A stretch of DNA of 64,000 bases, from the NCBI RefSeq assembly GCF_016745275.1, contig NZ_JADOEP010000011.1, positions 58,982 to 122,981 on the forward strand, read 5' to 3'. Below are positions 35,184 through 46,679 of this stretch, piece by piece (within the stretch, counting starts at the first letter, position 1; each line of letters opens with the position of its first letter). Source of the stretch: Enterococcus sp. BWB1-3. Its GTDB lineage: Bacteria; Bacillota; Bacilli; Lactobacillales; Enterococcaceae. Under the pieces are notes generated by a model. It was not told where the DNA came from, did no database searches, and saw only the letters and a list, made by a program, of their open reading frames with translations. The position numbers and the translations under genes were made by a program.

Positions 35184-36464
35184 TTAGTTTTTCTCTTGAA
35201 TAAGCCGAATCAGCTCTTGACTAAATTCAGAGCATTTCAACTGGGTGGCATTTCTTATTTGATCAGCAAAATCTTTTGTTACAGTCTTTGCAATGATCGC
35301 TTTTTCGATACTTACGATAATCTCTTCACTGACTTCATTCCAGCCTATATACTCAAAAAGGAGAGCACCTGACAGTAGTAGAGAAGAGGGATTTAATTGA
35401 TCCAGCCCAGCGTATTCAGGTGCTGTTCCATGAGTTGCCTCAAAGATAGCATGTCCTGTTTGAAGGTTCATATTTGCTCCTGGCGCAATACCTATTCCTC
35501 CAACCTGAGCCGCCAACGCATCAGAAACATAATCCCCATTAAGGTTGAGGGTTGCTATTACATCATATTCTTTAGGGTGCAATAGAATTTCCTGTAGAAA
35601 AATATCAGCAATACGATCTTTTATAATAATTTTCCCTTGTTTTTGTGCTGTTTCCAAAGCTTCGTCTGCTTGTTCTTTCCCATGTACTTCTTTAATTTGC
35701 AGATAGTTCTTCCAAGTAAACGTTTGCTCAGAAAATTCTTCTTCAGCCAATTCATAGCCCCACTGCTTAAATCCACCTTCTGTAAACTTCATAATATTCC
35801 CTTTATGAACCAACGTGACCGATTTTCTTTTTTGTTTAATTGCCTGCTCAATTGCTCCACGCACCAAACGGACGGTCCCTTCCTTCGAAACAGGCTTAAT
35901 CCCAATAGCCGATGTATTTGGGAAACGAATCTTGTTACTGCCAAGTTCATTTTTCAGGAAAGCAATTAGTTTTTCAGCTTCCGGGCTGCCTGAAGGAAAC
36001 TCAATTCCAGTATAGATATCTTCCGTATTTTCCCGAAAAATCATCATATCTGTATGTTCAGGATGCTTCAGTGGAGAAGGAACTCCTTCAAAGTAGCGGA
36101 TCGGGCGATAACAAATGTAAAGATCCAGTTCCTGACGCAAAGTCACATTTAAAGAGCGAAATCCTCCGCCAACAGGAGTCGTCAATGGCCCCTTTATTGC
36201 TACAAGATGAGTACGAAGTGTTTCAAGTGTCTCTTCCGGCAGCCAGCTTCCTGTTGTATTAAATGCTTTTTCTCCTGCCAGCAGCTCCTGCCATTGTACT
36301 TTTCTTTTTCCATGATATACTTTCTGAACAGCAGCATCAAAAACTGCACGACTGGCTGCCCAAATTTCAGGTCCAATCCCATCACCTTCAATAAAAGGAA
36401 TAATGGGGTGATCAGATACTATTAAATTTCCCTGTTTCATTCCAATTTTTTGTCCCTCACTCAA
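35184..36464 (-). CDS. icd: Isocitrate dehydrogenase (NADP-type family)
   Basis: 426 aa, usual length of the bacterial NADP-dependent enzyme that converts isocitrate to 2-oxoglutarate and CO2. Conserved segments: [72 protein letters not shown] and [15 protein letters not shown] specificity is the family expectation, not proven here. The frame starts at TTG 36464, with AGGAGG 9 bases upstream and a 3-base overlap with the gltA stop (TTGA). Last gene of the operon; with gltA and acnA it supplies 2-oxoglutarate for glutamate synthesis. Confidence 0.95.
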   Translation of the reverse strand: MSEGQKIGMKQGNLIVSDHPIIPFIEGDGIGPEIWAASRAVFDAAVQKVYHGKRKVQWQELLAGEKAFNTTGSWLPEETLETLRTHLVAIKGPLTTPVGGGFRSLNVTLRQELDLYICYRPIRYFEGVPSPLKHPEHTDMMIFRENTEDIYTGIEFPSGSPEAEKLIAFLKNELGSNKIRFPNTSAIGIKPVSKEGTVRLVRGAIEQAIKQKRKSVTLVHKGNIMKFTEGGFKQWGYELAEEEFSEQTFTWKNYLQIKEVHGKEQADEALETAQKQGKIIIKDRIADIFLQEILLHPKEYDVIATLNLNGDYVSDALAAQVGGIGIAPGANMNLQTGHAIFEATHGTAPEYAGLDQLNPSSLLLSGALLFEYIGWNEVSEEIIVSIEKAIIAKTVTKDFADQIRNATQLKCSEFSQELIRLIQEKN

Positions 36465-37609
36465 GCTTCCATTCCTCCTTGTCTCATTATTCCCGAATTC
36501 ACCGGATAATGTCTGTGTGTTTCTCCAACATAAAGAGATCTTGGCCGTATCAGACAGTCTTCAATCTTTTGCTCTGAGACATGCCCCAACCAGCCGGAGA
36601 CTCTGCTCATTGCGAATAATAGTGTAAACAAATCACTATCGATATTCAGGCAATGATATACAGTTGCAGAATAAAAATCCACATTTGGTATTAATCCTTT
36701 TTTATATTTTAAATACTGTTCAATCTGGCAGGATAGAAAATACCATTGCTGACGACCTGTCGCTGTAGTCAGTTCCTGTGCCAGTCTTTTCAAATGCTTC
36801 TTCCTCGGATCCTCCACCTTGTATACACGATGTCCAAAGCCCATAACTTTTTCTTTCCGATCCAGCTTTTGATCCAGATGATCTTCAACAGATAAGTCTC
36901 CTGCCGCAATTTCTGTCAGCATATCAAATACTTTTTCATTTGCTCCGCCATGCAGCGGACCTTTCAATGAACCAATTGCAGCAGTAATACAGGAGTAAAC
37001 ATCTGAAAGTGTCGAAGAGCAGACTCTTGCAGTAAACGTACTGGCATTAAAATCATGATCTGCATGAAGCACCAATGCCTCATTCATCCCTTTTATCTGC
37101 ATTTCCTCAGGTTCCTCACCTGTGAGCATATATAGAAAATTCGCCGCAAGCTCTGTTCCATCCTGTTTAGGTGATATTGGATCCAGACCTCTCCTCAGTC
37201 TTGAGTAAGCTGCTACAATTGTCGGTATCTTGGCTTGAATAGATACGCTCTGACGATAAACAGCCTCCTGACTTGTCTCCTCTGCATCCGGATCAAAAAC
37301 ACCTAACAGAGAAATTGTTGATCGGAGTACACTCATCGGATGAAGGTTTTCATGTGTTTGAATCTTTAAACAAGTAATAATCGTATCAGAAATAGGCATC
37401 TGAGCATATAAATCTTCCTTGAATTTCTCCAGTTCTTCCATAGTTGGAGCCTGTAAATACCAGAGTAAGTAAATGACTTCTTCAAAAAGAATTTCCTTTG
37501 CAACTAATTCATCAATGTTATAGCCTGCAAACAGTAATTGATTATCAACAATAGCACTGATTTTTGTTTCAGAAACGACGACACCGTCCAAACCTCTATG
37601 AACCTGCAT
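36461..37609 (-). CDS. gltA: Citrate synthase
   Basis: 382 aa, typical short (type II) citrate synthase of Gram-positives; condenses acetyl-CoA with oxaloacetate. The catalytic His residues are in [13 protein letters not shown] and [18 protein letters not shown], the catalytic Asp in [13 protein letters not shown]. Start [18 protein letters not shown] is standard. ATG 37609 has AGGAGG upstream. The gene order aconitase, citrate synthase, isocitrate dehydrogenase equals that of Streptococcus mutans citB-citZ-icd. Confidence 0.96.
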   Translation of the reverse strand: MQVHRGLDGVVVSETKISAIVDNQLLFAGYNIDELVAKEILFEEVIYLLWYLQAPTMEELEKFKEDLYAQMPISDTIITCLKIQTHENLHPMSVLRSTISLLGVFDPDAEETSQEAVYRQSVSIQAKIPTIVAAYSRLRRGLDPISPKQDGTELAANFLYMLTGEEPEEMQIKGMNEALVLHADHDFNASTFTARVCSSTLSDVYSCITAAIGSLKGPLHGGANEKVFDMLTEIAAGDLSVEDHLDQKLDRKEKVMGFGHRVYKVEDPRKKHLKRLAQELTTATGRQQWYFLSCQIEQYLKYKKGLIPNVDFYSATVYHCLNIDSDLFTLLFAMSRVSGWLGHVSEQKIEDCLIRPRSLYVGETHRHYPVNSGIMRQGGMEA

Positions 37610-37631
37610 GTGAGTTCCTCCTTATCTTCTA

Positions 37632-40328
37632 TTATACAGTGACTTCTTTCGCCAGCTTTTTACGGATGACCATCGGCAAAATCCCACCATTCTGATAGTA
37701 GCTGACATCCACTGCAGAATCAAAACGAACAATCGCAGTGAACTGAATCTTTTCTTCCGCCTCTCCATAAGCAGTAATACTAGCCTCAGTTCCAGTAACA
37801 ATCTGATTGGGAAGCTGAATATCAAAACGTTCCTTGCCAGTCAGTCCCAAAGTCTCAGCATCTTCACCGAGTTTAAACTGTAATGGCAGTATCCCCATCA
37901 TAACCAGATTCGACCGATGAATCCGTTCATAGCTTTTGGCAATGACCACACGGACACCCAGCAGCTGAACCCCTTTTGCAGCCCAGTCTCTAGACGAGCC
38001 CATTCCATAGTCCTCTCCTGCAAGAATAATTGTTCCTGTTCCATCCTTCTTGTAATTCATTGCTGCATCATAAATGGGTAATACTTCATCTGTTGGAAAA
38101 TATCGGGTAAAACCGCCCTCAATTTCCGGAATTAATTGGTTGTGTATACGAATATTGGCCAAAGTTCCACGCATCATAACTTCATGATGCCCCCGACGAG
38201 AGCCATAAGAATTAAAATCCCTGAGTTCCACTCCCTGCTCGGACAGATATTGCCCGGCAGGACTGTTTTTTTGTATATTTCCAGCTGGAGAAATATGATC
38301 AGTCGTGACAGAATCGCCAAACTTAGCCAAAACGGCCAGATTATTCAATGAAGGAACACTTTCCTTTTCGATTTCCATTCCTTCAAAGTATGGAGGATTC
38401 GCAATATACGTAGAGTCCTCTTCCCATGTATATAATGGAGTGTCGACAGACTCAATGTTATTCCATTCTTCATTATTATTAAAAACTTGCTGATAATGAA
38501 GCTGGTATAAGTCCGGAGTTACCCATGAATCAATGCATTGTTGAATTTCTTCATCAGTCGGCCAAATATCATTTAAGTAAACAGGTTTGCCTGTAGTATC
38601 TACCCCCAACGGTTCATTCATCATGTCGATATCCACGGTTCCCGCCAGTGCATAAAGTACTACTAACGGGGGTGAAGCCAGATAATTAGCCTTTACCAAA
38701 GGGTGTATACGCCCCTCAAAATTTCGATTTCCACTTAATACACCAGCAAGCAGCAGTTCCTCCTCAGCCATCATATCTTCTATTTCTTCTCTCAGATTTC
38801 CTGAATTTCCGATACAAGTTGTACAGCCGTAACCGACAACATAAAAGCCTAATTTTTCCAAATAAGGAAGAAGTCCTGAATTTTCCAGATACGCAGTTAC
38901 CACCTTGGAACCAGGAGCCAGAGAAGCCTTGACATAAGCTGGAACAGTCAAGCCTCGTTCTACAGCCTTCTTAGCCAATAATCCGGCACTTAACATAACA
39001 TGAGGATTGGATGTGTTTGTACAAGAGGTAATCGCTGCGATAGCTACTGCACCATTTTCCAGCTCGTACTCTTTGCCATCCAGTACCACGGGAACCGATC
39101 TTTTTTCAGAACTATTTGATGTATCCATATCTTCTTTTGCTTTATATTCATTGCTAAAAGCTTCTTTCATCTCTGCCAACGGTATTAAATCCTGCGGTCT
39201 TCTGGGTCCTGCCAGATTTGCTTGTATCTCATTTAATGAAATGCTGACCACTTGAGTATAGGAAATTTGATCCTCTGCTGAATAATAGAGGTTATTTCTC
39301 TTTAAATATTCCTCTGTGACGGCAATTCCTTTTGTGTCTCTCCCAGTAAGCTTCAAATAGCGAATTGTCTCATCATCTACAGGGAAAAAGCCGCAGGTTG
39401 CACCATATTCCGGTGCCATATTTGCAACTGTCGCACGATCTGCCAAAGACAATGATTCCAAACCCGAACCAAAAAATTCAACAAATTTCCCAACCACTTT
39501 GGTTTCCCTAAGCACTTGCGTAACCTTTAATGCCAAATCTGTTGCAGTAGCTCCTTCCGGCAAATGTCCGGTCAACTGAACCCCTACAACTTCCGGTATC
39601 GGGAAATAAGAGGGTTCGCCAAGCATACAGGCTTCCGCTTCAATCCCTCCAACACCCCAGCCCAGTACACCCAAGCCGTTAACCATAGTAGTATGAGAGT
39701 CCGTTCCAACCAGTGTATCTGGATAAATCAGCGTATTTTTCTCATCTATTTCCTTTTGAGCAACCACATCTGCTAAATATTCGATATTCACCTGATGGAC
39801 AATCCCTGTTGCAGGCGGCACTACACGATAATTATCAAATGCTTTCTGTGCCCAATTCAGGAAACGATAACGTTCTTCATTTCGCTGAAATTCCATTTTC
39901 ATATTCCGCTCCAACGCAAATTTCGTTCCGGCAACATCTACCTGAACAGAATGATCAATGACTAAATCAACAGGTATTTCCGGATTGATATGTTGAGGAT
40001 CTCCACCAAATTTGGCATAGGTTTCCCGCAAAGCTGCCAAATCAACAATTGCCGGCACTCCCGTAAAATCCTGCAAAATAACTCGAGCTGGTTTAAAAGG
40101 AACTTCTCCCGTATTTTTACCTGATGCATTCCACGATGCCAGATTTTTAATATGTACTTCTGTCACTTCGCGACCGTTTTCCTGACGGATAAGATTTTCC
40201 AGCAGTACTCTAATACTATATGGCAGTGAAGTAATCGTCACATCCATAATCTTATTCAAAGAATCCAGTGCAAAGTAATGATACGTGTGACCATTTTTTT
40301 CAAATGTCTTTCTTGTTTGATTACTCAT
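37632..40328 (-). CDS. acnA: Aconitate hydratase (AcnA type)
   Basis: 898-aa 4Fe-4S aconitase, full length; isomerises citrate to isocitrate. Cluster cysteines are in [13 protein letters not shown] (about residue 436) and [13 protein letters not shown]. The swivel domain shows [10 protein letters not shown] and [12 protein letters not shown]. The start was placed at MSNQTRKTF (40328), preceded by AGAGGTGGG. The frame is open 13 codons further up but that extension lacks a ribosome-binding site. First gene of the operon; a strong promoter lies at 40383-40411. Confidence 0.97.
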   Translation of the reverse strand: MSNQTRKTFEKNGHTYHYFALDSLNKIMDVTITSLPYSIRVLLENLIRQENGREVTEVHIKNLASWNASGKNTGEVPFKPARVILQDFTGVPAIVDLAALRETYAKFGGDPQHINPEIPVDLVIDHSVQVDVAGTKFALERNMKMEFQRNEERYRFLNWAQKAFDNYRVVPPATGIVHQVNIEYLADVVAQKEIDEKNTLIYPDTLVGTDSHTTMVNGLGVLGWGVGGIEAEACMLGEPSYFPIPEVVGVQLTGHLPEGATATDLALKVTQVLRETKVVGKFVEFFGSGLESLSLADRATVANMAPEYGATCGFFPVDDETIRYLKLTGRDTKGIAVTEEYLKRNNLYYSAEDQISYTQVVSISLNEIQANLAGPRRPQDLIPLAEMKEAFSNEYKAKEDMDTSNSSEKRSVPVVLDGKEYELENGAVAIAAITSCTNTSNPHVMLSAGLLAKKAVERGLTVPAYVKASLAPGSKVVTAYLENSGLLPYLEKLGFYVVGYGCTTCIGNSGNLREEIEDMMAEEELLLAGVLSGNRNFEGRIHPLVKANYLASPPLVVLYALAGTVDIDMMNEPLGVDTTGKPVYLNDIWPTDEEIQQCIDSWVTPDLYQLHYQQVFNNNEEWNNIESVDTPLYTWEEDSTYIANPPYFEGMEIEKESVPSLNNLAVLAKFGDSVTTDHISPAGNIQKNSPAGQYLSEQGVELRDFNSYGSRRGHHEVMMRGTLANIRIHNQLIPEIEGGFTRYFPTDEVLPIYDAAMNYKKDGTGTIILAGEDYGMGSSRDWAAKGVQLLGVRVVIAKSYERIHRSNLVMMGILPLQFKLGEDAETLGLTGKERFDIQLPNQIVTGTEASITAYGEAEEKIQFTAIVRFDSAVDVSYYQNGGILPMVIRKKLAKEVTV

Positions 40329-40382
40329 TGACCACCCACCTCTTTCTACCCTTTCTTTTTTCATCATTTTCTAATGTTAGTA

Positions 40383-40411
40383 ATTATAACCACTTCTTTT
40401 TAAAATGTAAA
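40383..40411 (-). promoter_or_regulatory. Promoter of acnA-gltA-icd
   Basis: Minus strand: TTTACA (40411-40406), 17-base spacer, TATAAT (40388-40383), preceded by TG at the -35 side. Predicted start near 40376, about 48 bases before the acnA ATG. Confidence 0.8.
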
Positions 40412-40675
40412 CACTTTTACGCAAGATCTTATGGTACTATATAACACCGACTTTACAGGCAGATGTCAGACTTTTTTATAAATATTTCAGTTATTTATTT
40501 TTCTTCATTTTATGAAATTTCGATTAGAATGACTATCTATTTAGAATCCTGTTTGTTTTTTTACTACGTTGAGAATATGACATGCTTATATAATGGCTAT
40601 GCAAAAGATGAAATAATGAAGGTTTTTGTATCATTTAGATGTTTTTTACTCATTTTTGATTAAAACAGTAAAAAA
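40412..40675. other. Intergenic region upstream of acnA
   Basis: AT-rich; together with the acnA leader and the terminator beyond it forms a gene-free stretch of about 470 bases. A 66-codon plus-strand open frame (40463-40663) has no ribosome-binding site and low-complexity content. Nothing else recognised. Confidence 0.5.
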
Positions 40676-40716
40676 GAAGGGAAAATGATTCTCAAAAAAA
40701 TCATTTTCCCCTCTTC
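40676..40716. terminator. Terminator after the PH-domain gene
   Basis: Long stem: GGGAAAATGATT with AATCATTTTCCC, extended by GAAG/CTTC, small A-rich loop. Read on the minus strand it is followed by TTCTTTTTTAC, so it ends the 40798-41178 transcript. Confidence 0.8.
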
Positions 40717-40797
40717 AATATAAGAAACTACAGTTGTTTTTGCTGCTGTCACAAAGCTTTTCTCTCAAACGGATCAGCTTCAAATAAACTAAACCAA

Positions 40798-41178
40798 CTA
40801 TCTTAATACTGCTGCTGCCAAAGCTCTTTGCACCTCAAGTACATTCTTATCTTTCCCAAATTGCAGTACTTCAACCGGTTCCATCCCGCTTGAAATCCAA
40901 ATATTTAATTCTGAATCTAAATCAAAATGTCCAGAAGTTTCCACTGAGAAACGTGAAATGGATCGATAGGGAATCGATTTATATTCCGATTTTTTACCTG
41001 TCATGCCCTGTTTATCCACTAAGATCAGCCGTTTATCTGTAAAAACGACCAAATCCCGAATCAGTTTGAATGCAAGTTCCACCTGTTCTCCAGGTACCAA
41101 AAATTTTTTTAGCTTTTCCTCAACCTTCTCATTGGAATGGGTTGAGGCATTACCGATTAATCCACTGAATAAGCCCAT
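40798..41178 (-). CDS. Small bacterial PH-domain protein (bPH_1/DUF1696 type)
   Basis: 126 aa, no signal peptide or membrane helix. The sequence FLVPGEQVELAFKLIRDLVVFTDKRLILVDKQG, followed by SEYKSIPYRSISRFSVETSG and the acidic/hydrophobic strand DSELNIWIS, is the classic bacterial PH-like fold (YvbH/DUF1696). C-terminal helix EVQRALAAAVLR. The role of this family is not established. ATG 41178 has AGGAGG upstream. Monocistronic, divergent from the DUF218 gene. Confidence 0.88.
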   Translation of the reverse strand: MGLFSGLIGNASTHSNEKVEEKLKKFLVPGEQVELAFKLIRDLVVFTDKRLILVDKQGMTGKKSEYKSIPYRSISRFSVETSGHFDLDSELNIWISSGMEPVEVLQFGKDKNVLEVQRALAAAVLR

Positions 41179-41406
41179 TAATATTCCTCCTTATTGCTAT
41201 TGTCTGAATTATATCAAATTCTCCAACATTCGACAAAACTACTTTTATCACAATCAGATAACATATCTATTTGTTAAATGTTCGTTACTAATATTCTAGT
41301 TTTTCAGAAAGGCTCTCCATAACAACTAAAAGTTATTTTTGTTATCATTAAAATCAGTTTTCTACTATACTAATAGGTGTAATCTACCCAAAGGAGTTTA
41401 TTTATT

Positions 41407-42618
41407 ATGATGATGTATTTTAATGTTTCTTTAGCTGTTCTTTTCTTTTTGGGGGTTCTGCTAATTCCTGTCTGGTGCTATCGAAAAAAAAGAAACTGGT
41501 TGTTGTATGAATTTATCTGGTCACTCTGCTGTTTTGTCATCTACTTGCTCTCACTGGAAATCAGTAATCGAACTTATTTTATTATTCTCCCTTTTACCTT
41601 TTTCTGGTTCTTCTTTATACCTTATAAAAAGGAGAAGAGACGACTGACAAACGGTCTACTGTTCAACTTGTTTCTAATCAGTATCGGAATCTATTTAACC
41701 CTGCTGGTGTTCAGTACAGAAAGTCCTCTGCTGATTGTTCTTTTAGGCGCTGCTTTAGTTCCGATCCTCCTGCTGCTTATGATTGGACTCTATACACTGA
41801 TTATTTTTCTGTATTGGAATGCCATAGTTGTCCGGAAACGCGAAGGGCATTCACTGAGTAATTTGCTGACCTTTCTGTTGGCAATTGGACTAACTGCTTT
41901 CCTTATACTCAACTATGTTTCAGGTCGTTTTCTTCCAAACTGGGCAGCTACCCTATTTTCTATTTTACCGGTAATTTTGGTCTATTTCGCTATTGTATTC
42001 TATAATTTTCTAACGCTCTCCATTCTTTATCAGTTTAACCGGCCAAAATACAATCAACAGTACATTATTGTCCTTGGAGCCGGTCTGATTGAAGGAAAAA
42101 GAGTTTCCCCATTACTCGGCAGCAGAATCGAAAAAGCCATTCAATTTTACCAAAAACAAAAAAAGCAGACGGAGGTACCGCCGAAATTACTAATGTCAGG
42201 CGGCAAAGGCGATGATGAACAGCTTGCAGAAAGTGTGGCCATGAAGAATTATGCTGTTAATCTGGGCATTCCTGAAAGTGACATTTTAATAGAAGCAAAC
42301 TCAACAAACACACTTGAAAATATGCTTTTTTCAAAAGAAATCATGGAAAAAGATTTCCAAGGAACAGATTATCATGCAATTTTCTCAACAAATAATTTTC
42401 ATTTGTTTCGCGCTGGTTTATTTGCCAGAAAGGCTAATATCAAAGCAGACGGAATCGGCTCCAAAACAGCTTTTTATTACCTTCCCAATGCATTTTTAAG
42501 AGAATTCATTGCTGTCGTGATGATGAGAAAAAGAAGACATTTGATTATCTGTACCACGATTGCTGTATTCGAAATCTTACTGGCACTGCTGCAGTTTATA
42601 ACTACTACCTTATTTTAG
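41407..42618 (+). CDS. YdcF-like multi-pass membrane protein (DUF218)
   Basis: 403 aa. Seven to eight hydrophobic helices cover residues 1-215. A soluble DUF218 domain covers about 218-375: YIIVLGAGLIEGKRVSPLLGSRI, LLMSGGKGDDEQLAESVAM, ILIEANSTNTLENMLFSKEI and FSTNNFHLFRAGLFARKANI. A last helix lies at the C-terminus. DUF218 proteins (SanA/YdcF/ElyC) are linked to envelope functions, but the reaction is unknown. The start is ambiguous by two codons because of ATG-ATG-ATG at 41407; AAGGAG lies 10 bases before the first. Confidence 0.88.
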   Translation: MMMYFNVSLAVLFFLGVLLIPVWCYRKKRNWLLYEFIWSLCCFVIYLLSLEISNRTYFIILPFTFFWFFFIPYKKEKRRLTNGLLFNLFLISIGIYLTLLVFSTESPLLIVLLGAALVPILLLLMIGLYTLIIFLYWNAIVVRKREGHSLSNLLTFLLAIGLTAFLILNYVSGRFLPNWAATLFSILPVILVYFAIVFYNFLTLSILYQFNRPKYNQQYIIVLGAGLIEGKRVSPLLGSRIEKAIQFYQKQKKQTEVPPKLLMSGGKGDDEQLAESVAMKNYAVNLGIPESDILIEANSTNTLENMLFSKEIMEKDFQGTDYHAIFSTNNFHLFRAGLFARKANIKADGIGSKTAFYYLPNAFLREFIAVVMMRKRRHLIICTTIAVFEILLALLQFITTTLF

Positions 42619-42627
42619 ATAAAGCAA

Positions 42628-42790
42628 AAGGGACTGTGACATAAGTATGTCTAAGTCCCCTAAAACCGAATAAACGGTGTTCCAGAAGCTGTCTCTTCGG
42701 AAATAAGTCGAACTATACTGAAAATATGAGTAGCTATTTTCGTATAGTCCGACTTATTTCTTGAGACAGAACACTTCTGTCACAACCTCT
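42628..42790. repeat. EFAR-like repeat, copy B (short form)
   Basis: 163 bp, differs from copy A at only a handful of positions. Same end hairpins and long central stem (near 42702-42760). It lies 10 bases after the stop of the DUF218 gene and just before an ordinary terminator, so it is transcribed as part of the 3' untranslated region. Confidence 0.87.
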
Positions 42791-42815
42791 TTTACATACA
42801 GCTATAAATCTGGAG

Positions 42816-42846
42816 AAATGCCTGAAGTAACAAGGCATTTCTTTTT
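42816..42846 (+). terminator. Terminator downstream of the DUF218 gene
   Basis: AAATGCCT (42816-42823) pairs with AGGCATTT (42833-42840), followed by CTTTTTG. The repeat copy B lies between gene and terminator. Confidence 0.75.
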
Positions 42847-43063
42847 GTGGTTCGGCAGTTGTATCCGGTGGAGACAATTGGGCAGAGATGAGCATTTACG
42901 GACCAAATAACCTGAACCCCCACATTCACTTGTTCCAGCTTTTAATACACTGCCGCTAAAAGCATCCTGTATATTCTCTGCTTTTAATACGAAGAAATTA
43001 CGGGGAAAATAATTTTGCAGCTAAACTAGTATGAACTACACACTGCTACAAAGGAGGGAAATA

Positions 43064-43492
43064 ATGGAAGAAAAAGATACAGATAAGCTGCTTCATTCTT
43101 TGAAAAATGCAAAAAGCTTCAAATCGGCTATTTCTGAAACAAAGCCATATACCGTCGATGTTGAAATAAAAAATTATTTAAACAGCTGGCTTGAAAAGAA
43201 AAATATTTCTAAAAGTAACGTCCTAAAAAATGCAGGAATCACTGAGGCTACAGGATACCAGTACTTTGACGGAAAACGTAAACCGCCTAGAGAAAAATTA
43301 GTTGCGATAACAATCGGACTGGATTTGACATTAGAGGAGACAAATACGCTCTTTAAACAAATCGGCTATGCCCAGCTGTATCCAAAACATCCTTGGGACG
43401 CAGTCATTATTTATGGTATTACGCATCACTTATCAATCGAAGCAATTGACGATCTGCTTTATGAGGAAGGGTTGAAGACGTTTATTTGTTGA
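43064..43492 (+). CDS. Helix-turn-helix DNA-binding protein
   Basis: 142 aa. Residues about 40-100 have an Xre/Cro-type helix-turn-helix: LEKKNISKSNVLKNAGITEA, TGYQYFDGKRKPPREKLVAI, then LDLTLEETNTLFKQIGYAQLY. The remaining C-terminal HHLSIEAIDDLLYEEG is a helical tail. Proteins of this shape often regulate a neighbouring protein kinase gene; none is adjacent. ATG 43064 has AAGGAGGG at a good distance; the frame is open 11 codons further upstream without a ribosome-binding site. Monocistronic; target unknown. Confidence 0.8.
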   Translation: MEEKDTDKLLHSLKNAKSFKSAISETKPYTVDVEIKNYLNSWLEKKNISKSNVLKNAGITEATGYQYFDGKRKPPREKLVAITIGLDLTLEETNTLFKQIGYAQLYPKHPWDAVIIYGITHHLSIEAIDDLLYEEGLKTFIC

Positions 43493-43552
43493 TTGTTATA
43501 GTTTTGAACACTAATTTGTAAACCAAGCTTATTTGGAAACCGAGCAAAAATA

Positions 43553-43581
43553 AAAAACCGAGCTTGGCTTGCTCGGTTTTT
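43553..43581. terminator. Bidirectional terminator between the HTH gene and lpdA
   Basis: AAAAACCGAGC / GCTCGGTTTTT, perfect 11-bp stem, 7-base loop, A/T runs that give a U-tract on either strand. Confidence 0.92.
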
Positions 43582-43607
43582 CTGTGTGACAAAACTATAT
43601 GATATGC

Positions 43608-45014
43608 TTAAATATGGATTGGCAAACCTAAAGCCAATTCAGAAGCATCCATAACAATTTCACCTAGAGATGGGTGAGGATGGATAGTCAATGCAATATC
43701 TTCTGCATTCATACCGGATTCTACTGCCAGTGCCATTTCAGAAATCATGTCACTTGCTCCTACTCCGGCAATCTGTGCGCCAATAATCACATTTCCCTCT
43801 ACTGTAGTAACCAGACGTACAAATCCTTCTGTTTTACCTAAAGAAATAGCACGCCCATTACCTGCGAATGGGAATTTATAGCCTTTCGCTTCAATTCCAG
43901 CTTCTTTCGCTTCAGCCACTGTCATACCAACAGATGCCAATTCAGGATCTGTAAAGGCCACAGCCGGCATTGCTTTATAGTCAACGGCTACTTTTTTACC
44001 GGAAATTGCTTCTGCAGCAATTTTAGCTTCATAGCTTGCTTTGTGTGCAAGAGCAGCGCCCGGTACGATATCACCAATTGCAAAAATGTTTGATACATTG
44101 GTGCGGCCCTGTTTATCAACATTGATTAAGCCGCGTTCGCCAATCTCAACACCAGCCTGTTCAAGACCCAAATCTTCAGTGTTTGCCCGACGACCTACAG
44201 TTACCATTACATAATCAGCAGTGACAGATTCTTCCTTTCCATCCACTTCATATTTCACAGTCACACTGTCACCATTGTCAACGGCTTCTTTCGCCATTGC
44301 AGAAGTCACAATCTTAACGCCTTTTTTCTCGAAATCATCAACCACAATTTTAACCATGTCTTTTTCATATGTTGGTAAAATTGAAGGCGTTCCTTCAATT
44401 ATTGTAACTTCAGAACCTAGGTTTGCATATGCTCCGCCCAATTCAGCACCGATAACACCGCCGCCGATAATCACGAATTTTTTCGGAACTTCTTTTAAGT
44501 TCAAACCGCCTGTTGAGTCCAGTACACGCCCGCCAAACTTAAAGCCCGGGATTTCTATCGGACGAGAGCCTGTAGCAACAATCGCATTGTTGAAAGAATA
44601 CGTTTGAGCAGAATCAGGATGAATCACACGCAAGGTATGATCGTCTACAAAGAATGCTTCGCCTTCAATAATTTCCACTTTGTGTTTCTTCAACAGCATA
44701 CCAACACCGGAAGTCAATGTCTTTACGACCTTATTATCTTTCCATTCCTGTGTTTTTGTAAAATCAAGTTTTACATTTTCACTGGTAATACCAAATAGTG
44801 TTGAGTCCAGTGATTCCTGATAATGGTGACCCGCTGCGATCAGCGCTTTGGACGGAATACATCCAACATTCAAGCAGACACCGCCGATAAACTCGCGTTC
44901 AATGATGGCAACTTTCTGTCCCATTTCAGCAGCACGGATGGCAGCTACATAGCCGCCAGGTCCCGCACCGATTACAACTGTATCTAATTCAATGGCAAAA
45001 TCTCCTACTACCAT
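43608..45014 (-). CDS. lpdA: Dihydrolipoamide dehydrogenase (E3 of pyruvate dehydrogenase)
   Basis: 468-aa flavoprotein disulfide reductase that reoxidises the lipoyl groups of E2 with NAD+. FAD motif [17 protein letters not shown] at the N-terminus, redox pair in [18 protein letters not shown] motif [23 protein letters not shown]-binding [19 protein letters not shown] and the C-terminal His-Pro-His-Pro-Ser-Leu-Gly-Glu catalytic end. ATG 45014 has AAGGATG upstream. It follows pdhC by 7 bases and ends the operon at a strong terminator. Confidence 0.97.
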   Translation of the reverse strand: MVVGDFAIELDTVVIGAGPGGYVAAIRAAEMGQKVAIIEREFIGGVCLNVGCIPSKALIAAGHHYQESLDSTLFGITSENVKLDFTKTQEWKDNKVVKTLTSGVGMLLKKHKVEIIEGEAFFVDDHTLRVIHPDSAQTYSFNNAIVATGSRPIEIPGFKFGGRVLDSTGGLNLKEVPKKFVIIGGGVIGAELGGAYANLGSEVTIIEGTPSILPTYEKDMVKIVVDDFEKKGVKIVTSAMAKEAVDNGDSVTVKYEVDGKEESVTADYVMVTVGRRANTEDLGLEQAGVEIGERGLINVDKQGRTNVSNIFAIGDIVPGAALAHKASYEAKIAAEAISGKKVAVDYKAMPAVAFTDPELASVGMTVAEAKEAGIEAKGYKFPFAGNGRAISLGKTEGFVRLVTTVEGNVIIGAQIAGVGASDMISEMALAVESGMNAEDIALTIHPHPSLGEIVMDASELALGLPIHI

Positions 45015-45021
45015 TTGTTAA

Positions 45022-46653
45022 TCATCCTTCCATCAAAAGTAATTCAGGGTCAGCCAATAAACGTTTGATGTTGTTCATCGCTTTTTGAGCAGTTGCTCCA
45101 TCAACGATTCGATGATCAAAGCTTAGTGACAATTTCATTACGCGTCCAACAACGATTTCTCCATCTGCATTCACTACAGGCTGTTGAGCAATTGTACCCA
45201 CGCCCAAGATCGCTACTTCAGGGTAATTGATAACTGGAGTGAACCAGCCGCCGCCGACTGAACCGATATTACTGATTGTAATTGATCCATCACGCATATC
45301 CTGAGCTGCTAATTTACCATCATGAGCAAGCGCTGCTTTTTCATTGATTTCATCAGCAATCGCAAACATACTCTTTGTATTTGCGTTTTTAACATTTGGT
45401 ACATACAAGCCATGATCTGTATCAGTAGCAATACCGATATTGAAATAATGTTTGTATACAATTTCCTGCTTTGCATCATCAATTGATGCATTTAAGACAG
45501 GGAACTTTTGAGCTGTTGCTGTCAATGCTTTAACAACATACGGCAGGAATGTTAACTTCGTACCATTTTCAGCAGCAACATCTTTAAACTTCTTGCGGTG
45601 ATCCCACAGCTTAGATACCTCCACTTCATCATGCAGCGTAACATGAGGAGCTGTATGCTTGCTGTTGACCATTGCTTTGGCAATTGCTTTACGTGTTGGT
45701 GTCATCGCTTCACGCGTTTCCATTTCTCCCAAGTTTGAAGTAAATGGTTGAGCAGGTTTCACCGGAGCTGCAGCTGGTGCCGCTGTTTCTTTCACGGCGT
45801 TTGCTTCTACTGCTGCAGAAGCTGAGACCGCAGGCGCTGAACCTCCATTAGTCAAGAAGTTGTCGATGTCCTCTTTGACCACACGTCCGCCTTTTCCTGT
45901 TGCAGCAACTTGTGTAATATCTACGTCTTTTTCTCGGGCATATTGACGAACAGAAGGCATTGCCAATACACGTTTATTAGGATCGGCAGCTGTAACAACG
46001 TCAGAAGACGCTGCAGGCGCTGCTTCTGTTTTAGATTCTGTCGAGGCTGGTGCAGGAACACTTGCTGGTGCAGCATTATGTCCCGGTGCATCAATCTCAA
46101 CCAGTACATCGCCGACATTGGCTATTGTGCCTTCAGAAACAACAATGTTTTTCACTGTTCCTGTCACTGGTGACGGAATTTCTTCTACTGATTTGTCATT
46201 TTGCACTTCCAATAATGTATCATCTTCATTAATTGTATCGCCGGCTTTTACAAACCACTTAACAATTTCTCCTTCAGCAATTCCTTCACCAATATCCGGT
46301 AATTTGAATTGGAAGACCCCATCGCCTGAACCAGATGATTCTGCCGGAGCTGCAGGCTGTGCTGGTGTTTGTTCCTGAGAGGCTGCTCCGCTGCTGCCTT
46401 CATTATCTTCATGTCCCGGTGCGTCAATTTCGACCAGTACATCACCGACATTGGCTACTGTGCCTTCGGGAACAACAATATTTTTCACTGTTCCTGTCAC
46501 TGGTGACGGAATTTCTTCTACTGATTTATCATTTTGTACTTCTAATAATGTATCATCTTCATTAATTGTATCGCCGGCTTTTACAAACCATTTTACGATT
46601 TCACCTTCAGCGATTCCTTCACCGATATCCGGTAGTTTAAATTGATAAGCCAT
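45022..46653 (-). CDS. pdhC: Dihydrolipoyl acetyltransferase (E2), two lipoyl domains
   Basis: 543 aa. Two lipoyl domains (about residues 2-78 and 113-189), each with the lipoylated Lys in [14 protein letters not shown]. They are almost identical, differing in the linker side ([10 protein letters not shown] against [10 protein letters not shown]). Ala/Pro-rich linkers follow. The peripheral subunit-binding domain is at about 230-268 ([27 protein letters not shown]). The catalytic domain ends with the active-site His in [13 protein letters not shown]. It is the core of the PDH complex that transfers acetyl to CoA. Two-lipoyl E2 is common in enterococci. Confidence 0.97.
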   Translation of the reverse strand: MAYQFKLPDIGEGIAEGEIVKWFVKAGDTINEDDTLLEVQNDKSVEEIPSPVTGTVKNIVVPEGTVANVGDVLVEIDAPGHEDNEGSSGAASQEQTPAQPAAPAESSGSGDGVFQFKLPDIGEGIAEGEIVKWFVKAGDTINEDDTLLEVQNDKSVEEIPSPVTGTVKNIVVSEGTIANVGDVLVEIDAPGHNAAPASVPAPASTESKTEAAPAASSDVVTAADPNKRVLAMPSVRQYAREKDVDITQVAATGKGGRVVKEDIDNFLTNGGSAPAVSASAAVEANAVKETAAPAAAPVKPAQPFTSNLGEMETREAMTPTRKAIAKAMVNSKHTAPHVTLHDEVEVSKLWDHRKKFKDVAAENGTKLTFLPYVVKALTATAQKFPVLNASIDDAKQEIVYKHYFNIGIATDTDHGLYVPNVKNANTKSMFAIADEINEKAALAHDGKLAAQDMRDGSITISNIGSVGGGWFTPVINYPEVAILGVGTIAQQPVVNADGEIVVGRVMKLSLSFDHRIVDGATAQKAMNNIKRLLADPELLLMEG

Positions 46654-46679
46654 CGTTTTTTTCTTCCCTTCTTTACTAA

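Noticed and set aside
40463..40663. 66-codon plus-strand open frame
   Set aside because: Low-complexity Phe/Tyr/Ile-rich, no ribosome-binding site, in AT-rich intergenic DNA.
46050..46645. Several plus-strand frames opposite pdhC that look similar to each other
   Set aside because: Shadows of the duplicated lipoyl domains on the opposite strand.
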